A stretch of 50,027 nt of DNA, from contig JAJFHG010000007.1 in NCBI GenBank assembly GCA_021775735.1, positions 1 to 50,027 of the forward strand, given 5' to 3'. The notes below the pieces were generated by a model. That model saw only the letters and a list, made by a program, of their open reading frames with translations. It did no database searches and was not told the origin of the DNA. Below are positions 8,240-15,168 of the stretch, one piece after another; position 1 is the first letter of the stretch, and each line of letters opens with the position of its first letter. A program made the position numbers and the translations under genes. The stretch comes from Hyphomicrobiaceae bacterium. Its GTDB lineage: Bacteria > Pseudomonadota > Alphaproteobacteria > Rhizobiales > Hyphomicrobiaceae.

Positions 8240-8935
8240 ATGGCAAAAAAAAATCATGATGGCGATGACACAGGCCAACCGACCGGTACAGCCAAGCTGC
8301 GCAAACAGGTGATCGCGATAGCGCGAGAAATGAGCGAGACGGGTTTGTCGCCTGGGCGCACGGGCAATGTCTCGTGCCGATTTGAAGGTGGCATGTTGAT
8401 TACCCCGACAGGAATTGCCTACGACGAATTAAAGTCAAGCGACATTGTGTATGTCACTTCAAAGGGTGATGTGCCGGGCAAGCAAAAAAAGCCATCAAGC
8501 GAGTGGCGGTTCCATCTGGCAGCGTACCATGCGCGTGAAGACCGTCATGCTCTGGTCCACACGCACTCCATGCATGCCACGGTATTGGCCTGTGCTGGCA
8601 AATCAATTCCACCGTTTCATTACATGGTTGCGGTTGCAGGAGGTAATGATATTCCGTTGGTGCCGTATGCAACATTTGGCACCGAGAAATTGGCGGAGGA
8701 TGTTGCAGCGGCGCTTGAAAGACGTGATGCCTGCTTGATGGCAAATCATGGTGCCATTGCACTTGGTGAAACATTGGATGGAGCGCTCGAATTGGCGCGC
8801 GACATTGAAGTTTTGGCAGAACAGTACTTCAAAGTTCTGGCAATTGGACCACCAAACTATCTTCTGCGTTCTGAGATGGCTGATGTGCTTGAGAAGTTCG
8901 CGACGTATGGGCAAAAGGCGCAGGATGAGAGTTAA
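8240..8935 (+). CDS. Class II aldolase, likely methylthioribulose-1-phosphate aldolase
   Basis: This 231-residue protein belongs to the fuculose-phosphate aldolase/AraD/MtnB fold. Glu88 (SSEWR), His107 and His109 (VHTHS) and His170 (ANHGA) have exactly the spacing of catalytic Glu73 and zinc ligands His92, His94 and His155 in E. coli FucA. GNVSCR near residues 43-48 binds phosphate. Right after mtnA, the likely substrate is methylthioribulose-1-phosphate. It would be cleaved to DHAP and a methylthio-aldehyde, as Ald2 does in the DHAP shunt of Rhodospirillum rubrum and some E. coli. The alternative is MtnB dehydratase, but no mtnC, mtnD or mtnK is near. The family call is firm; the substrate is inferred. 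Confidence 0.8.
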   Translation: MAKKNHDGDDTGQPTGTAKLRKQVIAIAREMSETGLSPGRTGNVSCRFEGGMLITPTGIAYDELKSSDIVYVTSKGDVPGKQKKPSSEWRFHLAAYHAREDRHALVHTHSMHATVLACAGKSIPPFHYMVAVAGGNDIPLVPYATFGTEKLAEDVAAALERRDACLMANHGAIALGETLDGALELARDIEVLAEQYFKVLAIGPPNYLLRSEMADVLEKFATYGQKAQDES

Positions 8936-9023
8936 GTTTCGGGTGTCTCATTTATAAACTGTTTGAGCTCAAATGCACGTGACACCACAGAGAATATTAC
9001 TAATTGCGCTCGGGAATTTGTCC

Positions 9024-9078
9024 CACACACACATCACATAATGATCACTGTTTGATGATCAGTTGTGATTGTTGTGTG
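9024..9078. promoter_or_regulatory. Long imperfect inverted repeat upstream of small secreted protein
   Basis: Three blocks mirror each other around an eight-base centre (9048-9055): CACACA with TGTGTG, ATCACA with TGTGAT, and TGATCA with TGATCA. The dyad lies 54 bases before the start of the gene at 9132 and 88 bases after the aldolase stop. No T-run follows, so an operator or a leader hairpin fits better than a terminator. Confidence 0.4.
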
Positions 9079-9131
9079 CGTCTGTTTGTGTGCGAAAACC
9101 AAACTAGGTTTCACAAGAAGAGGATTGATAC

Positions 9132-9386
9132 ATGAAACGTATGGCACTTTTCGCAACCGCCTTGATGATGGCTTCAAGCGTTGCTGTTGCTGATGACAAA
9201 GTCTCAGATGCTGATGGCAAGAAAATCCAAGAGGCGTTGGCCGCGTGGGGTTGTTCTGGTGGTGAAATGGAAAAAGAGTCTGAAGGTTCAGGCGTTTTTG
9301 AAGTCGATGATGCAAAGTGCAAAGGCGGTCAATATGACGTCAAGCTTGATGCAAACTTTGCCGTTACGAGTATTTCCCGGGACTAA
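9132..9386 (+). CDS. Small secreted PepSY-like protein
   Basis: The 84-residue product has a clear signal peptide (MKRMALFATALMMASSVAVA, cleaved before DD). The mature part is only about 64 residues, is acidic and has two cysteines, Cys40 in WGCSGGEME and Cys59 in DAKCKGGQY, probably disulfide-linked. The ending YDVKLDANFAVTSISRD is the pattern of PepSY-type domains, small periplasmic modules that bind peptidase propeptides or metals. AAGAAGAGG precedes the ATG. It stands alone between a large dyad and a strong terminator, so it is a single-gene unit. The family assignment is by pattern only. Confidence 0.75.
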   Translation: MKRMALFATALMMASSVAVADDKVSDADGKKIQEALAAWGCSGGEMEKESEGSGVFEVDDAKCKGGQYDVKLDANFAVTSISRD

Positions 9387-9427
9387 ATAAACGACCAATT
9401 GGCGTCTTTCCAGATGCCGTGACATTC

Positions 9428-9461
9428 AGGTGCGCGCTTTCGAGTTGCGCACCTTTTTTTT
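9428..9461 (+). terminator. Strong intrinsic terminator after the PepSY-like gene
   Basis: A perfect eight-base stem (AGGTGCGC at 9428-9435 with GCGCACCT at 9447-9454) closes an 11-base loop and runs directly into a run of eight T. It lies 42 bases after the stop. Confidence 0.88.
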
Positions 9462-9954
9462 GTGCTGATAAGGCTTTGCCGGAGAACTGCTCGCAGGAAT
9501 AAGTCCTGATCTGTTGTGCGAGCGCTCACGATCACGTGAGATGCATCATTTTCTATTGCTTGAAATGTAATAACATACCATTCTAAACCCCTCCGATAGA
9601 GGCTTTCGTCCAGGTCAGCCTCAAAATGGAATGGTTTGAATAGGATCGCCTCCCGCAACCGAGATGTGGGGCCTGCTTAAGCCATGAACGATTATGGGTC
9701 TCAAGGGGTTTTATGCCGTCCTGTCTTCTCCTCCCGGGCACGGGCATAGCTTCATAGACGACTGTCGTTCGCCAAAGTAGACGCAACGTCGTTTGCTGCA
9801 GCGAATGAAACCAACAACACCCGGATTTTCGTGGGGCTCCCGCTTCCCATGAAAATTCGGGTGTTGTTGGTTTTGGACGTGTGTTGTCGTTGAGGGGCTG
9901 GCGCAAGCCATTGCATTCCCGGTTTGCCACCGGCGCGCGCAATTTTGGAGCACA
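9462..9954. other. Gene-poor gap with several hairpins
   Basis: No reading frame here looks real; the longer ones run through the hairpins and have no ribosome site. Two small perfect hairpins lie close together, at 9494-9508 (CAGGA/TCCTG) and 9535-9550 (CTCACG/CGTGAG, loop ATCA). A very long hairpin at 9808-9873 is listed separately. The gap could hold a small RNA, but no promoter was recognised. Confidence 0.45.
9808..9873. other. 28-bp hairpin between genes
   Basis: Bases 9808-9835 pair with 9846-9873 over 28 positions with only two G-T mismatches, leaving a 10-base loop. The stem is AC/GT-rich at the base (AACCAACAACACC on the left arm). On the minus strand it comes about 80 bases after the outer-membrane gene stop and is followed by only three T, so it could be a terminator, an mRNA-stabilising 3' hairpin or a small mobile palindrome. 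Confidence 0.6.
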
Positions 9955-10887
9955 TTAAAATTCGTATTCAATGCTCCATTTCAACGTATGGTCTGGGGTG
10001 TTATTATTGAGTCCAAAAAACCAGCCGATGCCGATGTTCAATGTTGCACCCTCCGCTGCATGATCGTCATCCCCGTCCTGATCCTCTAACGCGGATAGAC
10101 CAAGCGCTGCACGCGGGGATGAGCCTGTATCAACCGTGTAGTAGACAATCGGGCCGAGGCGATGCTGGTCATGATCACCAAATAGCAAAGCTTCTTCGCC
10201 GCGTGTGCCGCTTGAGCCAAGGCGGTCCACAGTGCCGTATGCTTCGATTGCATAACCCCAGTTCTTAGACTGTTGATAAAGCAAACGCAGGGCATACTGA
10301 AAATCAAACTTGCCGTCATCTTCGCCACCACCAAAATGATAAACAGCGTAGAGGTCGGCAAGTGCCTGCCAGCGGCCAAAGTCATATTGTAAGATGGGCC
10401 CGAAAATGACGGACTTTGATTCATCTCCCCCCTGCACAGGGAATTCAACTTCTGTCAGAAAGCCAAGGCCTGGTTGATATTGTTTGGGAGCCACAAACAC
10501 GGCAACCATCTCAAAGGCAACTTCCATCAATTTCAGGTCGTCGAATGAATTCGCAAGCGCTGCGGAGCCTGGGTCATCAAACCGCTCTTTTTCAAACTCG
10601 ATACCGACACGTGCGCGCATGAAACTGTTGACACCCACTTCAACCTCTAGGGCGTGGCGCTGGCGGGTATATTCATTGTCGTCGAATTCAAATTCGCCGC
10701 CGTCATTTTCAAATTTGCGATTGGGTTGGCCGAAGGCATGCGCGTTTTGACTTTGAAACTCAATGGCACCGACTTCGACCTCAAGGTCCTTCATTTCGAA
10801 CTGCCCGATGGCGGGACCGGCAAGTGCTGCGTGCGCGTTAAGGCTTAACGTCAGGCCCGCCAACAGCGAGATACGAAAACGTGACAA
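9955..10887 (-). CDS. Putative outer-membrane beta-barrel protein
   Basis: The 310-residue product begins with a signal peptide (MSRFRISLLAGLTLSLNAHAALA) and ends in alternating residues closing with a terminal Phe (WSIEYEF), the outer-membrane barrel insertion signal. The body has repeated amphipathic strands, such as HALEVEVGVNSFMRARVGIEFE and AIEAYGTVDRLG. Loops are rich in Asp, Glu and Gly (ENDGGEFEFDD near residue 65, DQDGDDDHAAEG near 277), which may bind cations. I would place it with uncharacterised 12-strand-like alphaproteobacterial barrels, not with porins of known selectivity. It is divergent from the TonB energy operon, but its size is far below that of a TonB-dependent receptor. 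Confidence 0.72.
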   Translation of the reverse strand: MSRFRISLLAGLTLSLNAHAALAGPAIGQFEMKDLEVEVGAIEFQSQNAHAFGQPNRKFENDGGEFEFDDNEYTRQRHALEVEVGVNSFMRARVGIEFEKERFDDPGSAALANSFDDLKLMEVAFEMVAVFVAPKQYQPGLGFLTEVEFPVQGGDESKSVIFGPILQYDFGRWQALADLYAVYHFGGGEDDGKFDFQYALRLLYQQSKNWGYAIEAYGTVDRLGSSGTRGEEALLFGDHDQHRLGPIVYYTVDTGSSPRAALGLSALEDQDGDDDHAAEGATLNIGIGWFFGLNNNTPDHTLKWSIEYEF

Positions 10888-11383
10888 GGCGTTAATCCCT
10901 TCAGTCTTTTTTTTGGCTCGACGATTGCCGTGCTTTTTTTCTTGGATCGACCAGGAAAAATTCCCGGAGTTGAAATTTTCTATCTATGGGAATTTTTCCT
11001 GATCCCGTTGCCAAATACAAACGCCTTATGGGTGTTGGGGATGTGTGGCGTGTCGAGTGTGTCCAATGAGCCAACAAAAACAGGAGTTTTTCCCAGATCT
11101 GCGGCGGCTTTCATTAACGATGTCCGTTACAACCTAAACCGGCAACGTTTCCTGAGCAGCCGGTCCGTAGAGATGCGGGTTACCAGTTTGCTGCTTTTAG
11201 ACGACAACAGACTTGCGCAGTTGGCAATTTGCGCCATAAACAATCGACCTGTTCTGGCCCTTGGGGTTGGTCGGCCACTTCGCTGCCTCACACTGTCCTA
11301 TTTGTGATGACAAGTTGATCGGCGCTTAGTGTAATAAAGATACTGGTTGTGGGCCCAAGGGTCGCTCTATTGGAGGTTAATGC
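10888..11383. other. Divergent promoter region with dyad, no convincing gene
   Basis: This gap separates the barrel gene (minus) from the TonB energy operon (plus). It contains a 14-base perfect inverted repeat (10952-11001, listed separately). The open frame at 10930-11307 has no ribosome site, crosses the dyad and resembles nothing I know. TTGATC at 11311 and AT-rich TAATAAAGAT near 11331 could be promoter parts for the plus-strand operon, but the spacing is poor. Confidence 0.4.
10952..11001. repeat. Perfect 14-bp inverted repeat upstream of barrel gene
   Basis: CAGGAAAAATTCCC at 10952-10965 pairs with GGGAATTTTTCCTG at 10988-11001, with a 22-base spacer. GGATC and GATCC flank the arms outside. 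It lies 65 bases upstream of the barrel start on the minus strand. It may be an operator or a leader hairpin. Confidence 0.55.
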
Positions 11384-11887
11384 GTGAAGCAAAGTGCGTA
11401 TCGGGTAGGCCAGGCTAGACAAGCAGTTGTCGATCTACATCAACTCCGTACATGGCTGAATTTTACCGCTGTGATCGTTGCAGCGTTGTTGGTCGTGTTG
11501 ACCGTTTTCGCGAGCGTTGCTTCAGCGCGTGCTGATGCCGGTGCGGTTAAAATTGAACTCAACAAACTTGAACAAACTGACAAAGGCTGTCGCTTTTATT
11601 GGTTGGTCAATAATCAATCGGGCCTGGATCTGAAAGCACTGGATCTGACGTTTTATTGGTTTCAAAGCGATGGTGTCATTGGCGGTGATTTGAAATTTGC
11701 TTTTGCGCCCGCAGCCTCCAAGAGCTTGAAAGTAAAAAAGTATATGCTCGCCAACAAAACCTGCACTGACTTTGCAAGTTTGTTGCTGAATGAGATTAAT
11801 CAATGCACCGCCGCTGAGGGGCCAGTCACGGAGTGCGCCAATCACCTTAGTTATGCCTCGCGGACTACAGTCGAATTCTTGAAATAA
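11384..11887 (+). CDS. Exported protein of unknown function leading the exbBD-tonB operon
   Basis: The 167-residue product starts at GTG 11384, with GGAGG at 11372-11376 and seven bases of spacing. A hydrophobic segment at about residues 25-48 ends in ASVASARADA, which looks like a long signal peptide. The mature part of about 118 residues has four cysteines (in KGCRF, NKTCTD, NQCTA and TECAN) and beta-rich stretches such as RFYWLVNNQSGLDLKALDLTFYWF. I do not recognise the family. Its stop lies 12 bases before exbB, so it belongs to the TonB energy operon and probably acts in the periplasm with it. That role is inferred from position only. Confidence 0.75.
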   Translation: MKQSAYRVGQARQAVVDLHQLRTWLNFTAVIVAALLVVLTVFASVASARADAGAVKIELNKLEQTDKGCRFYWLVNNQSGLDLKALDLTFYWFQSDGVIGGDLKFAFAPAASKSLKVKKYMLANKTCTDFASLLLNEINQCTAAEGPVTECANHLSYASRTTVEFLK

Positions 11888-11899
11888 GGACGCAACGTT

Positions 11900-12616
11900 T
11901 TGTTCATTGCTGCTGTTACAACGGTCGGTCGCGATTTTTCCATCTGGGGTTTGGTGATGCATGCCGATCCAGTGGTCAAAGGCGTGATGTTTATCTTGGT
12001 TCTGATGTCCGTCATCTGTTGGGCTATTATGATTGAAAAGACATTTCGTCTGATGGGTCTTGGTCGTGATATCAAGCGCCTTGAGACTGTCGCCAAAGGT
12101 GGCCCAAGCGATGGCGTGAAGCCAGAGCACTTGACTGGCAAGTTGCTGGCAGCTGCGCGTGATGAGCAAGGACAGGGGGCAGCACATGGCGAAGGCCGTA
12201 ACGATGTGCGTGCACGTCTTGAAAAATCCATGCGCTCTGAATTAAAGGGCCATCTTCAAGGGGCAGAATCCGGTTTACCGTTTCTCGCAACCGTGGGGTC
12301 AGCTGCACCGTTCATTGGTTTGTTTGGGACGGTTTGGGGGATCATGAATAGTTTTACCTCGATTGCCCAGTCGAGTGATACCAGCCTCGCCGTTGTTGCG
12401 CCGGGTATTGCAGAGGCTTTGTTTGCAACGGCGTTGGGTCTTGTTGCTGCTATACCTGCTGTGATGGCTTACAACCAGATTTCGGTGTCACTGGGCCGAG
12501 GTGCGGCGCGGGCCAACACATCCATTGCAAAAATTGCTAAAGCGTCGTCGCAGCCTACAGACACACAACCTGGCGCTCAAAACGTAACCCCCATACACTC
12601 GGGGGCGGCACATTAA
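11900..12616 (+). CDS. exbB: ExbB/TolQ-type proton channel subunit
   Basis: ExbB forms the pentameric inner-membrane stator that, with ExbD, couples the proton gradient to TonB. The 238-residue product starts at TTG 11900, preceded by AAGGACG. The first helix is around residues 19-43. The conserved core is [17 protein letters not shown] near residues 142-158 and [24 protein letters not shown] near 174-197, the two helices that line the pore. A charged cytoplasmic loop lies between helix 1 and the core. The C-terminus is Thr/Gln-rich and variable. Its stop overlaps the exbD start by one base. TolQ is the alternative; the lack of tolB, pal and ybgC favours ExbB. Confidence 0.88.
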   Translation: MFIAAVTTVGRDFSIWGLVMHADPVVKGVMFILVLMSVICWAIMIEKTFRLMGLGRDIKRLETVAKGGPSDGVKPEHLTGKLLAAARDEQGQGAAHGEGRNDVRARLEKSMRSELKGHLQGAESGLPFLATVGSAAPFIGLFGTVWGIMNSFTSIAQSSDTSLAVVAPGIAEALFATALGLVAAIPAVMAYNQISVSLGRGAARANTSIAKIAKASSQPTDTQPGAQNVTPIHSGAAH

Positions 12617-13083
12617 TGAGCATGTCGATCAACCAGTCCGGCGCCTTTACCGACGATGATGACCATGTTGGCTATCAGCCTATGGCTGAGATTAATATCA
12701 CCCCGTTTGTCGACGTGATGCTGGTCCTGTTGATTATCTTCATGGTCGCCGCACCCTTGATGGTGGCGGGTGTTCCGATTGATTTGCCTAAGTCGTCTGC
12801 TGCAAAATTAAACGCGCCGAAGAAACCTCTGGTTGTCACCATGACAAAGGACGGCCAATTCCAGATCCGGGATGATTTCATCTCTGCAGATAGCCTCGTT
12901 ACGCGCCTGATTGAACTGCGCAAGGCGGAGGGTGATCGCGTTGTATACGTTCGTGCAGATAAGAGTATGGCTTATGGTGATGTGATGTCTGTTTTGGGCC
13001 GGCTTGGTGAAAGTGGCTATGGCCGTATTTCGCTTTTGTCGCACAAAGTCCCCGGTGGAACGCCGGTTGTGACGGGTCAGTAG
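12616..13083 (+). CDS. exbD: ExbD/TolR-type biopolymer transport protein
   Basis: The 155-residue product has one N-terminal helix with the essential proton-carrying Asp in [19 protein letters not shown] (residues 31-49), preceded by the family motif MAEINITPF. The rest is a periplasmic domain that contacts TonB and peptidoglycan; the stretch [19 protein letters not shown] near residues 112-130 is typical. The start codon shares one base with the exbB stop, so the two are translationally coupled, as expected for subunits needed in fixed ratio. The tonB gene follows 12 bases later. Confidence 0.92.
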   Translation: MSMSINQSGAFTDDDDHVGYQPMAEINITPFVDVMLVLLIIFMVAAPLMVAGVPIDLPKSSAAKLNAPKKPLVVTMTKDGQFQIRDDFISADSLVTRLIELRKAEGDRVVYVRADKSMAYGDVMSVLGRLGESGYGRISLLSHKVPGGTPVVTGQ

Positions 13084-13095
13084 AGGTACGCGTAG

Positions 13096-13890
13096 ATGAT
13101 GATCTTAAAGTCTGCATCCTTCATTTCATCAGCTGTTCTGCACAGCACCATAGCGCTGTTCTTTTTGGCGCCGTGGACAGGCGGCAGCGCGTTGGAGATG
13201 GGTGACGGCGAAGATCAATTTATTGCTGAGCAAGGTATTTCGATTGAGGGCGTTGGGTTTGGCTCAGGACTGGTAACAACCGAGGCCGTTGAAGAAACGC
13301 CGATGGAAATGAGTGCTGCGCGTCCTGAAATTGAAGAGGTCAAGGCACCAGAACCGGTTGAAGACCAACGCGAAGAACCATTAGAGGAGCTGCCTGAAGA
13401 TACCGAGGTCGTCACCTCTGACTCAGAGACGGCTTTAGCGCTGGAAGCAGAGCCTGAGCGCAAGGAAGAGGTCGTCAAACGAGAAAAGCCGCAGGAAGCG
13501 CAAGTGGCGACACTTGAGCAGCAGGCACGTGTGGCTGTGATGGAAGAGCGCCAATCAGGAGCTAAGAAGCTAGGTGGAGATGCAACCAAGTCAGTAAAAA
13601 CCGTTTATAAAAGTGCCCTTTGGAAAAAGATTTTTGGTCGCTCCGTCGGTGGGCGCAATGGTCTTGAAGGGCGCGTTGTTGTCCGTATTACCATCAGTAA
13701 TTCAGGCGAGCTGTTAAAGTCTGAGCTGGTTGAAAGCTCTGGACACAAAAAACTCGACAAACTGGCGTTGAACAATGTGCGTCGTGCCGCTCCATTCGAA
13801 AGTTTGCCGAACGAGATGTCCGATGCCCCCTTCGTTGCAACGGTGCCTTTTAATTTCTCAGTTCGAAAAAGAAAAAAACGCAGACGTTAG
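13096..13890 (+). CDS. tonB: TonB-family energy transducer with acidic linker
   Basis: TonB spans the periplasm and transmits ExbBD energy to outer-membrane receptors. The 264-residue product has one N-terminal helix (about residues 6-26) with the SxxxH motif (Ser12, His16) that TonB needs for coupling to ExbB. A long linker follows, at about 70-155, strongly acidic and Glu-rich instead of the usual Pro-Lys repeats. The C-terminal domain (about 170-258) contains RVVVRITISNSGELLKSELVESSG and AAPFESLP, matching TonB_C. It ends in a basic tail, KRKKRRR. TolA is the alternative, but the C-terminal motifs and the lack of tolB and pal favour TonB. No receptor gene is adjacent. Confidence 0.85.
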   Translation: MMILKSASFISSAVLHSTIALFFLAPWTGGSALEMGDGEDQFIAEQGISIEGVGFGSGLVTTEAVEETPMEMSAARPEIEEVKAPEPVEDQREEPLEELPEDTEVVTSDSETALALEAEPERKEEVVKREKPQEAQVATLEQQARVAVMEERQSGAKKLGGDATKSVKTVYKSALWKKIFGRSVGGRNGLEGRVVVRITISNSGELLKSELVESSGHKKLDKLALNNVRRAAPFESLPNEMSDAPFVATVPFNFSVRKRKKRRR

Positions 13891-13901
13891 TGTCTTTTTT
13901 T
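13882..13901 (+). terminator. Possible terminator overlapping the tonB stop
   Basis: AGAC (13882-13885) can pair with GTCT (13892-13895), followed by a run of T to 13901. The preceding A-rich run extends the pairing with the T-run. The stem is short, so the call is tentative. Confidence 0.4.
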
Positions 13902-13933
13902 GAACCGGCCACGGCGGTTGCTTTAAGCGTGCG

Positions 13934-14965
13934 CTAAAGCCCCATCAATTCTAAAATTTCATCGACCGCCAGTGTCGGCAGGAGTGTGCCCTGGCGCACC
14001 TGGGTTTCAATCTCAGGCAAGCGGGCTGCGATGCGCGGATCGTTTTTAACCCGAGCCATCAAGTGATCGGACAGCATGTCCTGCATCCAAGCTACCGCCT
14101 GGTTTTGGCGACGGCTTTCAAATTCGCCCGAGCTTGTCAGCTTTTCACGATGGTTAAGAACGTTCGTCCAAAGACCATCAAGGCCTTTGTTGTCTTGACC
14201 TGAAATGGTGATCACAGGGGGAAACCATGTAACATCTTTGGGCGTGAAAATAGAAAGTGCGCCCTGGTATTCGCTTGCCGCGCGTTCTGCGCGCGTGACG
14301 TTGTCACCGTCGGCTTTGTTGATGGCAATCATGTCGGCAATTTCGATGATGCCTTTCTTGATGCCCTGCAAATCATCGCCGCCACCTGAAAGCAGCAGCA
14401 CCAAAAAGAAATCCACCATATCCGACACGGCGACTTCAGATTGGCCAACACCGACGGTTTCAACAATCACAACGTCAAAGCCTGCAGCCTCACACAGCAC
14501 CATCGTCTCGCGGGTTTTTCGTGTCACTCCACCAAGTGTGCCTGCTGTCGGTGATGGACGAATAAACGCGTCGCGGGCACTGGCAAGGCGGGTCATGCGC
14601 GTCTTGTCTCCGAGGATTGAACCTCCGGTGCGCTTTGATGTTGGATCGACCGCCAACACAGCGACCTTGTGGGCCTGCTCAATCAGGTTAAGACCCAACT
14701 GATCAATCGTCGTTGATTTTCCGACACCTGGTACGCCGGTGATCCCAAGGCGGACAGCGTTGCCGCTATCGGGCAAAAGCAGTTGTAGCAATTGCTTGGC
14801 CAGCGTTTGATGCGCGCTTTTCTGGCTTTCCACGAGGGTAATCGCGCGCGCAAGGACCGCTCGGTCGCCGCTCTTCACGCCAGCTGCCAGATCTTCAGCG
14901 CTGAGGCCAGCATAGGAAAGTGGTGGTGAGGTCAAAGCTTGGTCCTTATCAGGCTGAACGAACAC
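13934..14965 (-). CDS. meaB: MeaB/ArgK-type GTPase chaperone of methylmalonyl-CoA mutase
   Basis: MeaB is a G3E-family GTPase that protects and reloads cobalamin-dependent methylmalonyl-CoA mutase. The 343-residue product has the P-loop GVPGVGKST at residues 77-85, the switch-like DPTSKRTGGSILGDKTRM block near 107-124, the ETVGVGQSE switch near 169-177 and the base-recognition motif NKAD near 215-218. Length and motif order match the family. The start is GTG 14965. No mutase gene (mcmA or scpA) lies in the window, so the partner must be elsewhere. Related IcmF and HypB chaperones share these motifs but differ in length and context. Confidence 0.9.
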   Translation of the reverse strand: MFVQPDKDQALTSPPLSYAGLSAEDLAAGVKSGDRAVLARAITLVESQKSAHQTLAKQLLQLLLPDSGNAVRLGITGVPGVGKSTTIDQLGLNLIEQAHKVAVLAVDPTSKRTGGSILGDKTRMTRLASARDAFIRPSPTAGTLGGVTRKTRETMVLCEAAGFDVVIVETVGVGQSEVAVSDMVDFFLVLLLSGGGDDLQGIKKGIIEIADMIAINKADGDNVTRAERAASEYQGALSIFTPKDVTWFPPVITISGQDNKGLDGLWTNVLNHREKLTSSGEFESRRQNQAVAWMQDMLSDHLMARVKNDPRIAARLPEIETQVRQGTLLPTLAVDEILELMGL

Positions 14966-15168
14966 TGCGTCATATGCTCAAGGGTTGTTAAATGCAATGT
15001 TTCACGTTGCTCCCTGTGGGAATGGCTTAAATAGAGCGGATTGCGTGTTTTAGCCCCATTTCCTAGGTCGTGCACGGTGAAGTTTGGCGTGCGTTGCGTC
15101 ACGATGGAAAGGTGCCTAAGGTCGCGGCAAAACAAAGGCTCATAACGTACATTGAGGGTGGCTGAGGC

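Noticed and set aside
8240-8935. MtnB methylthioribulose-1-phosphate dehydratase
   Set aside because: The spacing of Glu and His ligands equals that of FucA aldolase, and no mtnC or mtnD is nearby; a phylogeny could still reverse this.
9583-9942. 119-residue minus-strand frame after the PepSY-like gene
   Set aside because: It spans the 28-bp hairpin, has no ribosome site and looks like random sequence rich in Arg and Pro.
10930-11307. 125-residue open frame in the barrel-exbB gap
   Set aside because: It has no ribosome site, runs through a perfect inverted repeat and shows no recognisable domain; probably non-coding.
11900-13890. TolQ-TolR-TolA cell-division system
   Set aside because: There is no ybgC, tolB or pal next to it, and the third protein has TonB C-terminal motifs and SxxxH.
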